Shown here in pieces: positions 35,001-42,949 of a stretch of DNA of 48,200 nucleotides. This stretch comes from Planktomarina sp. (GTDB taxonomy: Bacteria > Pseudomonadota > Alphaproteobacteria > Rhodobacterales > Rhodobacteraceae), in the NCBI GenBank assembly GCA_020630015.1, contig JAHDCF010000017.1, forward strand, positions 1 to 48,200, given 5' to 3'. The position numbers were made by a program, and so were the translations under genes. Each line of letters starts with the position of its first letter. Position 1 is the stretch's first letter. The notes beneath the pieces were generated by a model. It was not told the origin of the DNA and did not search any database. It was given only the letters and a program-made list of their open reading frames with translations.

Positions 35001-35489
35001 ACAGATATGCAATCTTTTGATACCACCATGGCGGCTCAGGGATCATTGGCCAAACTCATGACAACTTCGTTCAATGGGAACACTCCAATTCAAACCCATG
35101 TCCTTCCGGGGCCCACTGGGGAATCCAACGTTTTGTCGGAATATCCGCGTGGGGTGGTTTTGTGTCTTGGCCCTTCCGAGGAAGATGCAAAACAACAAGC
35201 AAAGACAGCAACCGAGAATGGATGCCACGCCCTTGAATTCCCGGCACATAAATTTGGTACAATCGCCCCGGCGGATTTGGAAAGCGCTGTCGATTTAGAC
35301 GCCGTCATCAGTTTCGAACACGCCGATGCCCTGCGGGGGCATCGCATCGCCCTTGCGGCGCGTGAGGGACCATTGGTGCCGATTTTGGCAGAGGCTGATT
35401 ATGCGAAATGGCTGCGGCTTGAACGCCATGTCTGCGTTGATACGACCGCTGCAGGTGGGAACGCCAGTTTACTTGCCGGGGAAGGTTAG
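32040..35489 (+). CDS. putA: Bifunctional proline dehydrogenase / P5C dehydrogenase
   Basis: Oxidises proline to glutamate: the FAD-dependent proline dehydrogenase barrel (about residues 80-450, with SVKLSALFPRYE and VKGAYWDTEVK) passes pyrroline-5-carboxylate to the NAD-dependent aldehyde dehydrogenase domain (about 530-1010), where catalytic Cys796 (SAGQRCSAL) and Glu762 (IAETGG) are present. A further ~130-residue C-terminal domain follows. The 1149-aa length fits PutA without an N-terminal DNA-binding domain, so regulation is left to the divergent Lrp-type gene. I choose ATG 32040 because AAGGA lies 7 bases upstream; ATG 32034 is only 1 base from it. Ends in a 4-base overlap with the convergent aminotransferase. 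Confidence 0.93.
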   Translation: MSCLSDLRAEIDAVKFEPDAQAIARLQSATNFDDQFRDRTVERATQLVRTIRDSSEPGMMEVFLAEYGLSTDEGVALMCLAEALLRVPDAPTIDALIEDKIAPSQWSDHLGQSSSPLVNASTWALMLTGQVLQDGEGITGILRGAIKRLGEPVIRTAVARAMKELGAQFVLGETIEAAITRGQNQVDKGYTYSFDMLGEAAMTLADADTFFADYAHAIDALAANAPHDDIRQNPGISVKLSALFPRYETLQSDRVMDVLPDRLLFLAQKAKAAGIGLNVDAEEANRLTLSLDIIERVFTDPSLDGWDGFGVVVQAYGKRALPVLRWLNALAENNNRRMMVRLVKGAYWDTEVKLAQVDGLPGYAVYTQKAATDVSYICCARELLKMTPRIYPQFATHNAHTMAAILEMQQDPQSFEFQRLHGMGEALHDIVKTDAQTQCRIYAPVGEHRDLLAYLVRRLLENGANSSFVNQIVDEDVPAAEVAADPFSEWVAGRTSIPDPDALFQPERSNSKGWDVQEYSALQDLLQARNEFLDVQWNAKPILVAKAAPRAPIAIVNPADPEDIVGHVREASSKDVDRALEDAKPWADAVSARQTALNKAADLYEAHTAEICALLCREAGKTLLDAIAEIREAVDFLRYYAARAVGMGSARGVFTCISPWNFPLAIFTGQIAAALATGNAVLAKPADQTPLIACFAVNLLHSAGVPISALQVLTGKGADVGAALTATPSVDGVCFTGSTATAQRINRTMAEHMAPTAPLIAETGGINAMIVDSTALPEQATRDIVASAFQSAGQRCSALRVLYVQKDVAETFLEMLFGAVDELNTDLPWQIATDVGPVIDETARLGIERHIAQARSEGRLMKEGRHPLKGTFVAPTILRVLEISDLKSEIFGPVLHVATFEADELDAVIDDINASGFGLTFGMQSRIDDRIDHVTRRVKAGNIYINRNQIGAVVGSQPFGGEGLSGTGPKAGGPTYLHRFVSAPKVETDMQSFDTTMAAQGSLAKLMTTSFNGNTPIQTHVLPGPTGESNVLSEYPRGVVLCLGPSEEDAKQQAKTATENGCHALEFPAHKFGTIAPADLESAVDLDAVISFEHADALRGHRIALAAREGPLVPILAEADYAKWLRLERHVCVDTTAAGGNASLLAGEG

Positions 35490-36424
35490 ATCGCGCGTCG
35501 CTTTTGCAATGCGATATTTTCGGCGATTAAGGCTTTGTAAAGGGTTTGCAGGCGCATCATGATGGGGCGGTCACCCGTGCCAATGGGCTTGCCATCGATT
35601 TCTGCTACGGGGGTCTGGGCCCCGAACGTCCCGGTTAAAAAGGCCTCGTCCGCGCCATAAGCCTCGTACAAAGAAAAGTTCTTTTCAAATACGGGGATGT
35701 CGTTTGCTTTGCACAGGTCAATCACCTTTTGGCGGGTTACCCCATTCATGCAGTAATCCCCGGTGGATGTCCAAACCGCACCATCACGGACAACAAAGAA
35801 ATTGCAGGCATTTGTGGTATTCACAAACCCATGGGGATCCAACATCAAACCTTCGTCGGCACCGGCTTGTTCCGCCTGAAGGCAAGCGATGACACAATTC
35901 AGTTTGGAATGGCTGTTAAACTTGGCGTCTTGTGATGTGGGCAACCCGCGCACCTGCGGGACGGTTGCCAATCGAATGCCCGCATTTTGAAGTGCGGAAG
36001 CTGGTTTGGAGTGTTCCATGATGATCACAAGTGTTGGCCCACTTCGTGACAGTGCGGGATGTTGAAAAGGTTTGACCTTTACGCCACGGGTTAACATCAA
36101 GCGGCAATGCACATCCGTATGCATATCATTTGCCTTTGCGGTTGCTGTCAGCGCATCCAGAATTCCGCCGCGATCCATACCCACATCCAGCGAAACCGCT
36201 TTGCAAGATTGAAAAAAGCGATCCATGTGTTCATCAAAAAAGGCCCAATGCCCGTCATAAAGACGCATGCCTTCCCACATGCCATCACCCAGCATGAACC
36301 CTGAATCATAAACAGAAACAACTGCCTGATCGCGATGCACGATATTGCCGTTCACATAGATTTTGATGTGTTGATTGCGCAGATCTTCTTCGGCGTCATG
36401 GGTGGTGGGGGCTGTGTCTATCAT
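35486..36424 (-). CDS. Class IV (branched-chain / D-amino acid type) aminotransferase
   Basis: PLP fold type IV enzyme, 312 aa. IYVNGNIVHRDQAVVSVYDSGFMLGDGMWEGMR is the usual N-terminal domain and SHSKLNCVIA carries the likely PLP lysine (Lys174). AQAGADEGLML and the late FGAQTPVAEIDG complete the fold. The Glu that normally contacts the pyridine nitrogen (in G-x-V-x-E) is replaced: the segment reads GFVNTTNACNFF with Thr203 at that place. ATG 36424 (MIDTAPTT) is used; the open frame continues upstream without support. It may handle glutamate or another amino acid formed by PutA, but the substrate is unknown. Confidence 0.75.
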   Translation of the reverse strand: MIDTAPTTHDAEEDLRNQHIKIYVNGNIVHRDQAVVSVYDSGFMLGDGMWEGMRLYDGHWAFFDEHMDRFFQSCKAVSLDVGMDRGGILDALTATAKANDMHTDVHCRLMLTRGVKVKPFQHPALSRSGPTLVIIMEHSKPASALQNAGIRLATVPQVRGLPTSQDAKFNSHSKLNCVIACLQAEQAGADEGLMLDPHGFVNTTNACNFFVVRDGAVWTSTGDYCMNGVTRQKVIDLCKANDIPVFEKNFSLYEAYGADEAFLTGTFGAQTPVAEIDGKPIGTGDRPIMMRLQTLYKALIAENIALQKRRAI

Positions 36425-36538
36425 GAGCCTATCATTGAAGGCAGTTGTTCGAAATCGCCAGCCCTTTTTGAAAACAATTGCTTCCTTGGGTTGACGGAAT
36501 CGATGAGGGTTGCCACGGTTCGCCAGGGGACATTGGAT

Positions 36539-37699
36539 ATGAACATTCAAAAACTAGATCGCGTTGACCATAAGGCAAGAAAAATTTTTGCACCGGAAGT
36601 AAGCGCCGGGTCATTTAATCTTTTGATCAATTGTGCCGGGCTAGCGCGCGGTCAGCGCCTTTTGATTGCCTATGAACCCGAACGTCACCAATATTTTTAT
36701 GATGATGCGCTTGCGCTTTTGCGTGCTGATGCAGATGCGCTGGGTATTGTGACCGAAGTCTTGGATGTTGGTTTCAATCCAGAGGCAGCGGAATTTCACC
36801 CGGACCTGTGCAAAACGATGGCAGGTTTTGATGTGGTGATTTTTCTGGCCCGATTGGGAGATCAACTTCGATTTTCTACAATCCCAGATGGGCCCAAGAT
36901 CGTGAATTCTTATACGTTGAGCGCGGATATGATCCGATCACCGTATTCTGCCAGCCATTATGACGGTTTCACCCGACTGAAACGTGTGGTCGATGACGTA
37001 ATTGGTGGGGCGCAGGACATCAAAATTACCTGCCCAAATGGGACATTGGTCACGGGTCGGGCCCCGGATCAAGGATACGTGCCGTCCGACACATCGGTCA
37101 CGCGGTTCCCCGTTTCTGTTTTTTCACCGGTACCCGCGCAATCGTTTTCTGGAAAAATCGCACTTAGTGGATTTTTAACGGGAACTGGATCACGATATTA
37201 CACCGACAACATTGTGGAATTCGAGGGACAGGTGTTCGCCTTTTTGGAAGAGGGTGAGCTGCTTGGGTTTGAGGGTTCCGTCAAGGATGTGGCAAGGGCG
37301 AATGCCCAATATGATCGTGTTTCGGGTCAGTTTGGGATTGATCGCAATTTTGTGCATTCTTGGCATGCGGGAATTCATCCCGGATGTGGTTTTCCTTGGG
37401 ACATGCGCAAACATTATGATCAATGGAGCGGGGCCGCCTTTGGCAACCCGCGTGTTTTGCATTTCCACACATGTGGCGCTTATGCCCCCGGTGAAATTTG
37501 TTGGAATTTGATTGACGCGTCAATCGAGATTGATGGGCTGAAAATTTGGGATCAAGGTGTGTTTAGGGCAGATCTATTGCCCGGTGGGACAGAAATTCTG
37601 TCTCAATACCCTTGTGTTAGAAATGTCTTTGATCACCCCGATCGCGACATCGGGTTTTGGGAAACAAGCTCAACCCCTGAGGTTTTGACAGGTGGCTGA
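36539..37699 (+). CDS. Putative M29/NicX-like metalloenzyme
   Basis: Predicted cytosolic protein, 386 aa, not securely recognised. The N-terminal half (NLLINCAGLARGQRLLIAYEP) and the C-terminal stretch SIEIDGLKIWDQGVF resemble the aminopeptidase T (M29) fold shared by 2,5-dihydroxypyridine dioxygenase NicX. A histidine-rich region (HSWHAGIHPGCG at 273-284, LHFHTCGAY at 307-315) could bind metal. ATG 36539 follows AGGGGA; ATG 36503 is an in-frame alternative. Its 3' end overlaps the convergent creatininase gene by 30 bases, and it diverges from the class IV aminotransferase gene. It might open a ring or cleave a peptide bond in the same nitrogen-compound pathway. Confidence 0.5.
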   Translation: MNIQKLDRVDHKARKIFAPEVSAGSFNLLINCAGLARGQRLLIAYEPERHQYFYDDALALLRADADALGIVTEVLDVGFNPEAAEFHPDLCKTMAGFDVVIFLARLGDQLRFSTIPDGPKIVNSYTLSADMIRSPYSASHYDGFTRLKRVVDDVIGGAQDIKITCPNGTLVTGRAPDQGYVPSDTSVTRFPVSVFSPVPAQSFSGKIALSGFLTGTGSRYYTDNIVEFEGQVFAFLEEGELLGFEGSVKDVARANAQYDRVSGQFGIDRNFVHSWHAGIHPGCGFPWDMRKHYDQWSGAAFGNPRVLHFHTCGAYAPGEICWNLIDASIEIDGLKIWDQGVFRADLLPGGTEILSQYPCVRNVFDHPDRDIGFWETSSTPEVLTGG

Positions 37700-38422
37700 A
37701 AAGGCCTGAATTTCTTTTGCGAATTCTTGTCCCGCAATTTCCAACAATTTCTCGCCATCCTCGACGGTTGCCAAAGCTGAATGGGATCCAACACGGCCAT
37801 CTGGAAAATCACGCCGGTGTTCGTCAGGAGGGCCGTGCCGATCACCCGCGTGTGTTTTGATGAATTCTAACGATAGCTTTTGGGGCGGGGTTGCCGCATC
37901 GCCTGGTGGGCGCGGCCCGTGCAGTGATTGTGTTATGGCCACTTCGGAGGGTGTTGCATGCATGCCCTCCCAATCACCATACAGTGTGGCGCGTAACGAA
38001 TTTACCTTGGGGGCATCCCACCAACTTCTCAATTTAATGCAATCTTCAGGAAGGGTGTTCATGGCTGTGCGAATGGGATCCAAATTTGCCCCGTGCCCAT
38101 TCAAAATAAAAACCCCAATAAACCCTTGATCCAACAATCCTTTGCAAATCTGTTTCACCATGTCCGTCAAGGTTTCCCGCTGGATTGAGATTGTGCCGGG
38201 AAAGGCAGTGTTAAACGGTGCCGGGGTATAGGCAATCGGGGGAACAACGATGGCATCTGCACGTTCCGCCGCGCGCAGGGCCACGGCATTTGCGCATATA
38301 AAATCAGTTCCGATCAGGCCCATGGGCCCGTGCTGTTCAACGGACCCGACAGGTAAAACCGCACAGACACCACGTTGGATGGCTGTGTCCACCTCGGGCC
38401 AAGTCATTAAGCTTAACTGCAT
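37670..38422 (-). CDS. Creatininase-family amidohydrolase
   Basis: Zinc/manganese-dependent cyclic amide hydrolase family, 250 aa. Conserved metal-site segments: SVEQHGP (Glu29, His31), GTD (Asp40), LNGHGAN (around His110) and MHATPSEVAI. Family members open creatinine, N-formyl or lactam rings. The usual creatinase (creatine to sarcosine) is not next to it, although an M24 protein of the creatinase fold lies 30 kb away. No Shine-Dalgarno was seen before ATG 38422; a second in-frame ATG lies five codons on. Substrate open. Confidence 0.75.
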   Translation of the reverse strand: MQLSLMTWPEVDTAIQRGVCAVLPVGSVEQHGPMGLIGTDFICANAVALRAAERADAIVVPPIAYTPAPFNTAFPGTISIQRETLTDMVKQICKGLLDQGFIGVFILNGHGANLDPIRTAMNTLPEDCIKLRSWWDAPKVNSLRATLYGDWEGMHATPSEVAITQSLHGPRPPGDAATPPQKLSLEFIKTHAGDRHGPPDEHRRDFPDGRVGSHSALATVEDGEKLLEIAGQEFAKEIQAFSATCQNLRG

Positions 38423-38446
38423 AAGAATTTTTGAAAAAGGTCAGGT

Positions 38447-38471
38447 TTTGCGGGCCGAAAGGGCCCGCAAA
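38447..38471 (-). terminator. Terminator after the amino acid binding-protein gene
   Basis: TTTGCGGGCC - GAAAG - GGCCCGCAAA is a perfect 10-bp stem located 13 bases past the stop of the minus-strand binding-protein gene. On that strand it is followed by AAAACCTGACCTTTTT, so the T-run is displaced; strength is uncertain. It separates this gene from the creatininase gene downstream. Confidence 0.65.
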
Positions 38472-38483
38472 GTCTTCAAGGGC

Positions 38484-39254
38484 TTAGAGGCCCCATTTGG
38501 CCTTGATGCCATCAAAGAAACCTTTTGCTTCTTTTACTTTCACCCAATTGTTCACATAGTTGATCCAAACTTGGTCCGCCTGTGGCACGAGCATTGCAAT
38601 TGGGGTTGGATTGCGGGCTTCGGCACCTTCAACGGCAACCACACCAAATTTTGTGGCAAGTGTTGAACCTTCGATGTTTGACGTGATGAACACATCAGCA
38701 CGTCCAGCCAGAACCTCTTGGTAACCGCGGGCTGGGGCTTCGACAACTTTGATGTCCGCGTTTGGATACCATTCACGAACCAGCTTTTCAAAGGTTGTTC
38801 CCAAAGTGGTCGCGACTTTTACACCGGGCTGGTTGATGGAGTCGTGCCCAGAAAATTGCGATGCCTTATCAGCGGTTGTGAATGGTGAGATTTCAACCGA
38901 GATATAGCTTTCTGAAAATCCAGCAACCTTCATGCGTGCGGGTGAAATCGAAGCTGAACCCGTGATGTGATATTGGCCCGCAACAACACCGTTTACGAGT
39001 GTTTTCCAATCTGTAGGCACGAATTCAACTTCGACGCCAAGATCTTTTCCAAGCTCTGTCATGATATCGATATCAAACCCTTTGTAAGAGTTTGTGGCCG
39101 GATCACGCACGGACATTGGGTTCCAATCGCCAGTGGTGCCAACTTTTAAAACGCCGCCGTCCAAAATTTCGTTTAAGGCGGATTGCGCCATCGCGGCGCC
39201 TGACAGGGCAAGGCCCACAGCGGCCGCAGCCGCGGTTTTGAAAAACTTATTCAT
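38484..39254 (-). CDS. Polar amino acid ABC transporter substrate-binding protein
   Basis: Exported family 3 solute-binding protein, 256 aa. Signal peptide 1-23 (cleavage after GAAMA); mature part contains the family patterns LKVGTTGDWNPMSV, GFDIDIMTELGKDLGVEVEFV and the second-lobe GRADVFITSN. Some cyclohexadienyl-dehydratase proteins belong to the same fold, but the divergent ATPase-permease genes favour transport. It is transcribed away from the ATPase gene across a 118-base gap. Ligand is probably a polar amino acid or N-methylated derivative, inferred from context only. Confidence 0.82.
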   Translation of the reverse strand: MNKFFKTAAAAAVGLALSGAAMAQSALNEILDGGVLKVGTTGDWNPMSVRDPATNSYKGFDIDIMTELGKDLGVEVEFVPTDWKTLVNGVVAGQYHITGSASISPARMKVAGFSESYISVEISPFTTADKASQFSGHDSINQPGVKVATTLGTTFEKLVREWYPNADIKVVEAPARGYQEVLAGRADVFITSNIEGSTLATKFGVVAVEGAEARNPTPIAMLVPQADQVWINYVNNWVKVKEAKGFFDGIKAKWGL

Positions 39255-39372
39255 GGTAAACTCCCGTTGGTGTGGTTGGTCTTGTTTGCCTGAGTATACT
39301 GGCTTGTACAGACACAGAATTCAAATAGAGTGCAGAAAAAAATGACAAGTCAGTTCAGGGTGGGGATGTCCA

Positions 39373-40113
39373 ATGTCAGAAATCGCGATCGAAATGATCG
39401 ACGTGAACAAATGGTATGGCACCTTTCATGTTCTCAAAAACATTAATCTGACTGTGCAATCCGGCGAAAAAGTTGTGATTTGTGGGCCTTCCGGATCCGG
39501 AAAGTCCACTGTCGTTCGTTGCATCAATAGATTGGAGGAACACCAAAAAGGCATCATCCGATTTGAAGGGAACGAACTTACGAACGATCCAAAATCGGTT
39601 GCATCAATCCAAGGTGAAATTGGGATGGTGTTTCAACAGTTCAATTTGTTCCCACATCTTTCTGTTTTGGATAACCTGATGCTTGGCCCTATGAAATCCA
39701 GGGGTCTTTCGCGTGCGCAGGCCGAAGAACGTGCCCGGCATTATCTGGACAGGGTGCGCATACCAGATCAAGCGGACAAACGCCCAAGTCAGTTGTCAGG
39801 CGGGCAACAGCAACGTGTCGCCATTGCGCGGTCTTTGTGTATGGAACCAAAAGTTCTTTTATTTGATGAGCCGACCTCAGCCCTTGATCCCGAAATGATT
39901 TCAGAAGTTTTGGACGTCATGGTGGAATTGGCCCAAGACGGGATGACCATGGTGGTTGTGACGCATGAAATGGGTTTTGCCCGGAAAGTTGCGGACAAAA
40001 TGGTGTTTATGGATGAGGGCGAAATTGTGGAACAAGCACCCCCAACCCAATTCTTTGAAGCACCCGAAACGAATCGTTGTAAAACGTTCCTGGGCCAAAT
40101 TTTGCAGCACTGA
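39373..40113 (+). CDS. Polar amino acid ABC transporter ATP-binding protein (GlnQ/HisP-like)
   Basis: ATPase of a small amino acid importer, 246 aa, full family length: Walker [11 protein letters not shown]-loop [11 protein letters not shown], signature [12 protein letters not shown], Walker [14 protein letters not shown]-loop [11 protein letters not shown]. It begins the plus-strand operon ATPase, permease, AhpD-like, Rieske, AhpD-like. The stop is 13 bases before the permease start. Confidence 0.88.
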   Translation: MSEIAIEMIDVNKWYGTFHVLKNINLTVQSGEKVVICGPSGSGKSTVVRCINRLEEHQKGIIRFEGNELTNDPKSVASIQGEIGMVFQQFNLFPHLSVLDNLMLGPMKSRGLSRAQAEERARHYLDRVRIPDQADKRPSQLSGGQQQRVAIARSLCMEPKVLLFDEPTSALDPEMISEVLDVMVELAQDGMTMVVVTHEMGFARKVADKMVFMDEGEIVEQAPPTQFFEAPETNRCKTFLGQILQH

Positions 40114-40126
40114 AAAGGGGATTAAG

Positions 40127-40888
40127 ATGACACGGTTATTCATTTCCCTTTTGGGTTTGCTGGCGTTGGCGGGGTGTTCATCATCCGCGACTTGGGGGTG
40201 GTATGTCATTGATCCCACCACCCCATCGGGTTGGACGAATATCAAATTCTTGATTTCAGGGATGGGGGCCACCATCCAAATATCTGTGATCGCGGCGTTG
40301 ATATCCATCGTTTTAGGTCTTTTGGTGGCATTGCCGGGCCAATCAAGCAAGCGCGGCTGGCGAATGGTGAACCGTGTTTATGTTGAGTTCATTCGGTCCA
40401 TTCCGCTTTTGCCCATGTTGTTTTGGGTATTCTATGGCTTGCCAATCATCTTTCGATCCATGGGATTGAATATTCCAATCGATCCCTTTTGGGGGGCGAT
40501 TATCACCCTAGCCATTTCCGATAGCGCCTTCACGGCCGAGATTTACCGTTCCGGCATTCAATCCATCGCTCGCGGCCAAAGTGAAGCGGCGCAAACTGTT
40601 GGACTGAATTATTTTCAAACGATGCGTTATGTGATTTTGCCACAAGCCATTCGCCGTATTTTGCCGCCTTTGGCCAATCAGTTCATTTACATCGTAAAGA
40701 TGAGCGCCTTCGCATCTGTCATCGGCATGCAAGAACTCACGCGCCGTGCAAACGAATTGGTGGTGACAGAATACCGCCCGCTTGAACTCTACAGTCTTTT
40801 GATTTTGGAATATTTGGTTTTGGTTTTGATCATCAGCGCGGGTGTGCGATGGTTGGAGCGTCGGATGGGATCGGACGAAAGACGGTGA
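40127..40888 (+). CDS. Amino acid ABC transporter permease with lipoprotein-like N-terminus
   Basis: HisM/GlnP-type inner-membrane permease, 253 aa. The core is normal (GATIQISVIAALISIVLGLLVAL; EAA loop SEAAQTVGLNYFQTMRYVILPQAIRR). The N-terminus, MTRLFISLLGLLALAGCSSS, reads as a lipoprotein signal with lipobox LAGC (Cys17), which is very unusual for a permease. ATG 40127 is well supported by AAAAGGGGATTAAG; upstream in-frame codons lie inside the ATPase gene. Only one permease gene is present, so the channel is probably a homodimer. It lies directly before the AhpD/Rieske genes. Confidence 0.82.
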   Translation: MTRLFISLLGLLALAGCSSSATWGWYVIDPTTPSGWTNIKFLISGMGATIQISVIAALISIVLGLLVALPGQSSKRGWRMVNRVYVEFIRSIPLLPMLFWVFYGLPIIFRSMGLNIPIDPFWGAIITLAISDSAFTAEIYRSGIQSIARGQSEAAQTVGLNYFQTMRYVILPQAIRRILPPLANQFIYIVKMSAFASVIGMQELTRRANELVVTEYRPLELYSLLILEYLVLVLIISAGVRWLERRMGSDERR

Positions 40889-40899
40889 GGGGAAAAAAC

Positions 40900-41244
40900 A
40901 TGGATTGGAAAGAATTCATGGCCGAAACAGAGGCCAACATCGCAAGCTTCAGCAAAGAAGTTCCCGGGACAGTCAAAGGTTTCGGGCAAATGGGGCAGGC
41001 CGCGAAGGCAGATGGTGCCTTATCCGAGAAGACCAAAGAGTTCGTGGCTTTGGGCATCGCGATTGCAACGCGATGTGACAGTTGCATTGGCTTCCATGTT
41101 AGGTCGCTTGTTCGATTGGGGGCCACGCGTGAAGAAATGTGCGAAGCTTTGGCAATGGCCACCTATATGGGGGGCGGACCGTCTTATGCGTTCAGCGCCA
41201 AGGCATTGAAGGCTTTTGATACATTTTCAGAAGGGTCCAATTGA
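40900..41244 (+). CDS. AhpD-like carboxymuconolactone decarboxylase family protein
   Basis: Small cytosolic alkylhydroperoxidase-fold protein, 114 aa. The redox motif is intact: Cys59 and Cys62 in RCDSCIGFH with His66, so thiol-based peroxide or peroxy-intermediate chemistry is possible. Start ATG 40900 follows GAGGGGAAAAAAC. Its stop overlaps the Rieske start by one base (TGATG), showing the two are made together. Confidence 0.8.
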   Translation: MDWKEFMAETEANIASFSKEVPGTVKGFGQMGQAAKADGALSEKTKEFVALGIAIATRCDSCIGFHVRSLVRLGATREEMCEALAMATYMGGGPSYAFSAKALKAFDTFSEGSN

Positions 41245-42299
41245 TGCGTCCGGATTTGGCTGGCTCTGATGGGTTCATGCGCAATTGTTGGTACGTGGCC
41301 GGCATCAGCGCCGATTTTGCGCGCACCCTTTCACCCCTGACCATGTTGGAAGACCACATTGTTATTTTTCGCGACACGGCCGGCAATCCGATCGCACTGG
41401 AAGATGCATGCCCGCATCGCAAACTTCCTTTGTCACGTGGGACAATCGAAGGTGACAACGTTGTGTGCGGGTATCACGGCCTCACCTTTGATTGCACTGG
41501 TGAATGCGTCATCGCACCGACACAACTTGATAACCCGCCGCGCCGTGCCGCGGTGCGATCTTATCCGGCGCAAGATAAGTGGGGTTTTTTGTGGGTCTGG
41601 ATGGGTGATCCGCATCTGTGCGAAGCAACACCAATCCTTGATATCCCAAATATTGACAATCCCACTTGGGGAAAGACAAAATTGGGTGGCATGCAAATGG
41701 ATGCTCATTATCTTTATATCATCGACAACCTTTTGGACCCCAGCCATGTTGCTTGGGTGCATCTCACGTCTTTTGCCGGGGCAGGGACCGACAACCGCCC
41801 CCTCGATCTAGAAGAAATAAAAGATGGCGTGATTGTTTCGCGCTGGGTGCTGGATGAGGCACCCCCCCCATATTACAAAGATATGCTTCCTTTTGGGGAA
41901 ACGTGTGATCGTAAACAACATTACGAATGTCGATTGCCAGCGACCGCCATTAATATGTCTGTCTACACGCCCTCTGGCGAAGGTGGGGCGGACAAACCGC
42001 TGTCGCCAAACGCGTTCATCAATATCTCTTACAATTTTATCACGCCGGTTGATCAGAACCAGACACGGTATTTTTGGTTTCAGCATCGCAATATGCATGC
42101 GGATGATACGGCTTTGTCCGATCGCATGTTTGAAGGTGCAAAAATGGCCTTTCAAGAAGACAAAGATGTGTTGGAAGACGTGCACAAAGGCATGGCCAAT
42201 CGCACAAGTGGATATTTGAATTTGGGCCTTGATGCTGGGGCGATGCGGTTTCGAAACCGTGTCGTGAAGGCCATCGAAGCAGAAAGGGACATCGCATGA
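41244..42299 (+). CDS. Rieske non-heme iron oxygenase, VanA-like
   Basis: Oxygenase component, 351 aa, of the vanillate O-demethylase/phthalate dioxygenase type. The Rieske [2Fe-2S] ligands are Cys56-x-His58 and Cys75-x2-His78 (ACPHRK...VCGYHG). The catalytic iron site is recognisable as DPSHVAWVH with Asp165, His168 and His173. Such enzymes demethylate or hydroxylate using O2 and electrons from a separate reductase; no reductase gene is visible in the operon, so it must be supplied elsewhere. The start ATG overlaps the AhpD stop; the end overlaps the next gene by 4 bases. Coupling to an amino acid importer suggests an imported N-methyl or aromatic amino compound as substrate. Confidence 0.85.
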   Translation: MRPDLAGSDGFMRNCWYVAGISADFARTLSPLTMLEDHIVIFRDTAGNPIALEDACPHRKLPLSRGTIEGDNVVCGYHGLTFDCTGECVIAPTQLDNPPRRAAVRSYPAQDKWGFLWVWMGDPHLCEATPILDIPNIDNPTWGKTKLGGMQMDAHYLYIIDNLLDPSHVAWVHLTSFAGAGTDNRPLDLEEIKDGVIVSRWVLDEAPPPYYKDMLPFGETCDRKQHYECRLPATAINMSVYTPSGEGGADKPLSPNAFINISYNFITPVDQNQTRYFWFQHRNMHADDTALSDRMFEGAKMAFQEDKDVLEDVHKGMANRTSGYLNLGLDAGAMRFRNRVVKAIEAERDIA

Positions 42300-42877
42300 C
42301 CGCATGGATCAAGATGATTGAAGATCAAGATGCCGAACCACGTTTGAAAGAGCTGTTGGATCATGCGCGTACCCCACATGGAACGGTTGATACCGTGATG
42401 CGGGTTCATTCTTTGCGGCCCGAAACGATGAATGGCCATGTCACATTGTATCGGTCCGTTTTGCATTCAGATGATAACAAGCTGCCCTTTTGGTTTTTGG
42501 AGGTCGTGGCAAGTTATACTTCAATCCTGAATGACTGCACTTATTCGCTTACGCATCATTTTATGAATGTTCGCAACTTGATCAAAGATCAGCCGCGCAG
42601 TGATCGTATCTTCACCGCGTTGAAGGCCCATCGGCCCGAGGATGAATTTGAAGGCAAAGAACTTGCCTTGTTGCGATATGCTGCAAAGCTGACCACTGAT
42701 GTGGGCAAGATGATAAAGTCGGACTTTGAAGCGCTGAAAATCGCAGGTTGTGATGATGGTGAGATATTAGAGGTGAACCAAGTTTGCGCCTATTTCAACT
42801 ATTCCAACCGATTGTTGAATGGCCTGGGCTGCACCACCGATGGTGATGTAGTTGGTTATTATAAAGGGGACGATTAA
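42296..42877 (+). CDS. AhpD-like peroxidase-related protein with C-x-x-S motif
   Basis: Alkylhydroperoxidase-fold protein, 193 aa, of the uncharacterised peroxidase-related branch. The redox motif is altered: NDCTYSLTHH carries Cys81 and His87-His88, but Ser84 stands where the second cysteine of CxxC is expected. A disulfide-forming peroxidase cycle is thus unlikely; a monothiol or non-redox (decarboxylase/lactonase-like) function fits better. Translation is coupled to the Rieske gene by ATGA. It is the last gene of the operon. Confidence 0.7.
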   Translation: MTAWIKMIEDQDAEPRLKELLDHARTPHGTVDTVMRVHSLRPETMNGHVTLYRSVLHSDDNKLPFWFLEVVASYTSILNDCTYSLTHHFMNVRNLIKDQPRSDRIFTALKAHRPEDEFEGKELALLRYAAKLTTDVGKMIKSDFEALKIAGCDDGEILEVNQVCAYFNYSNRLLNGLGCTTDGDVVGYYKGDD

Positions 42878-42949
42878 TCGGTTTGGCATCGACGTCATTG
42901 AACAAAAATGTCAACGCCAGCTCCCGTTATCTGATGCAAAGGGATTAGG

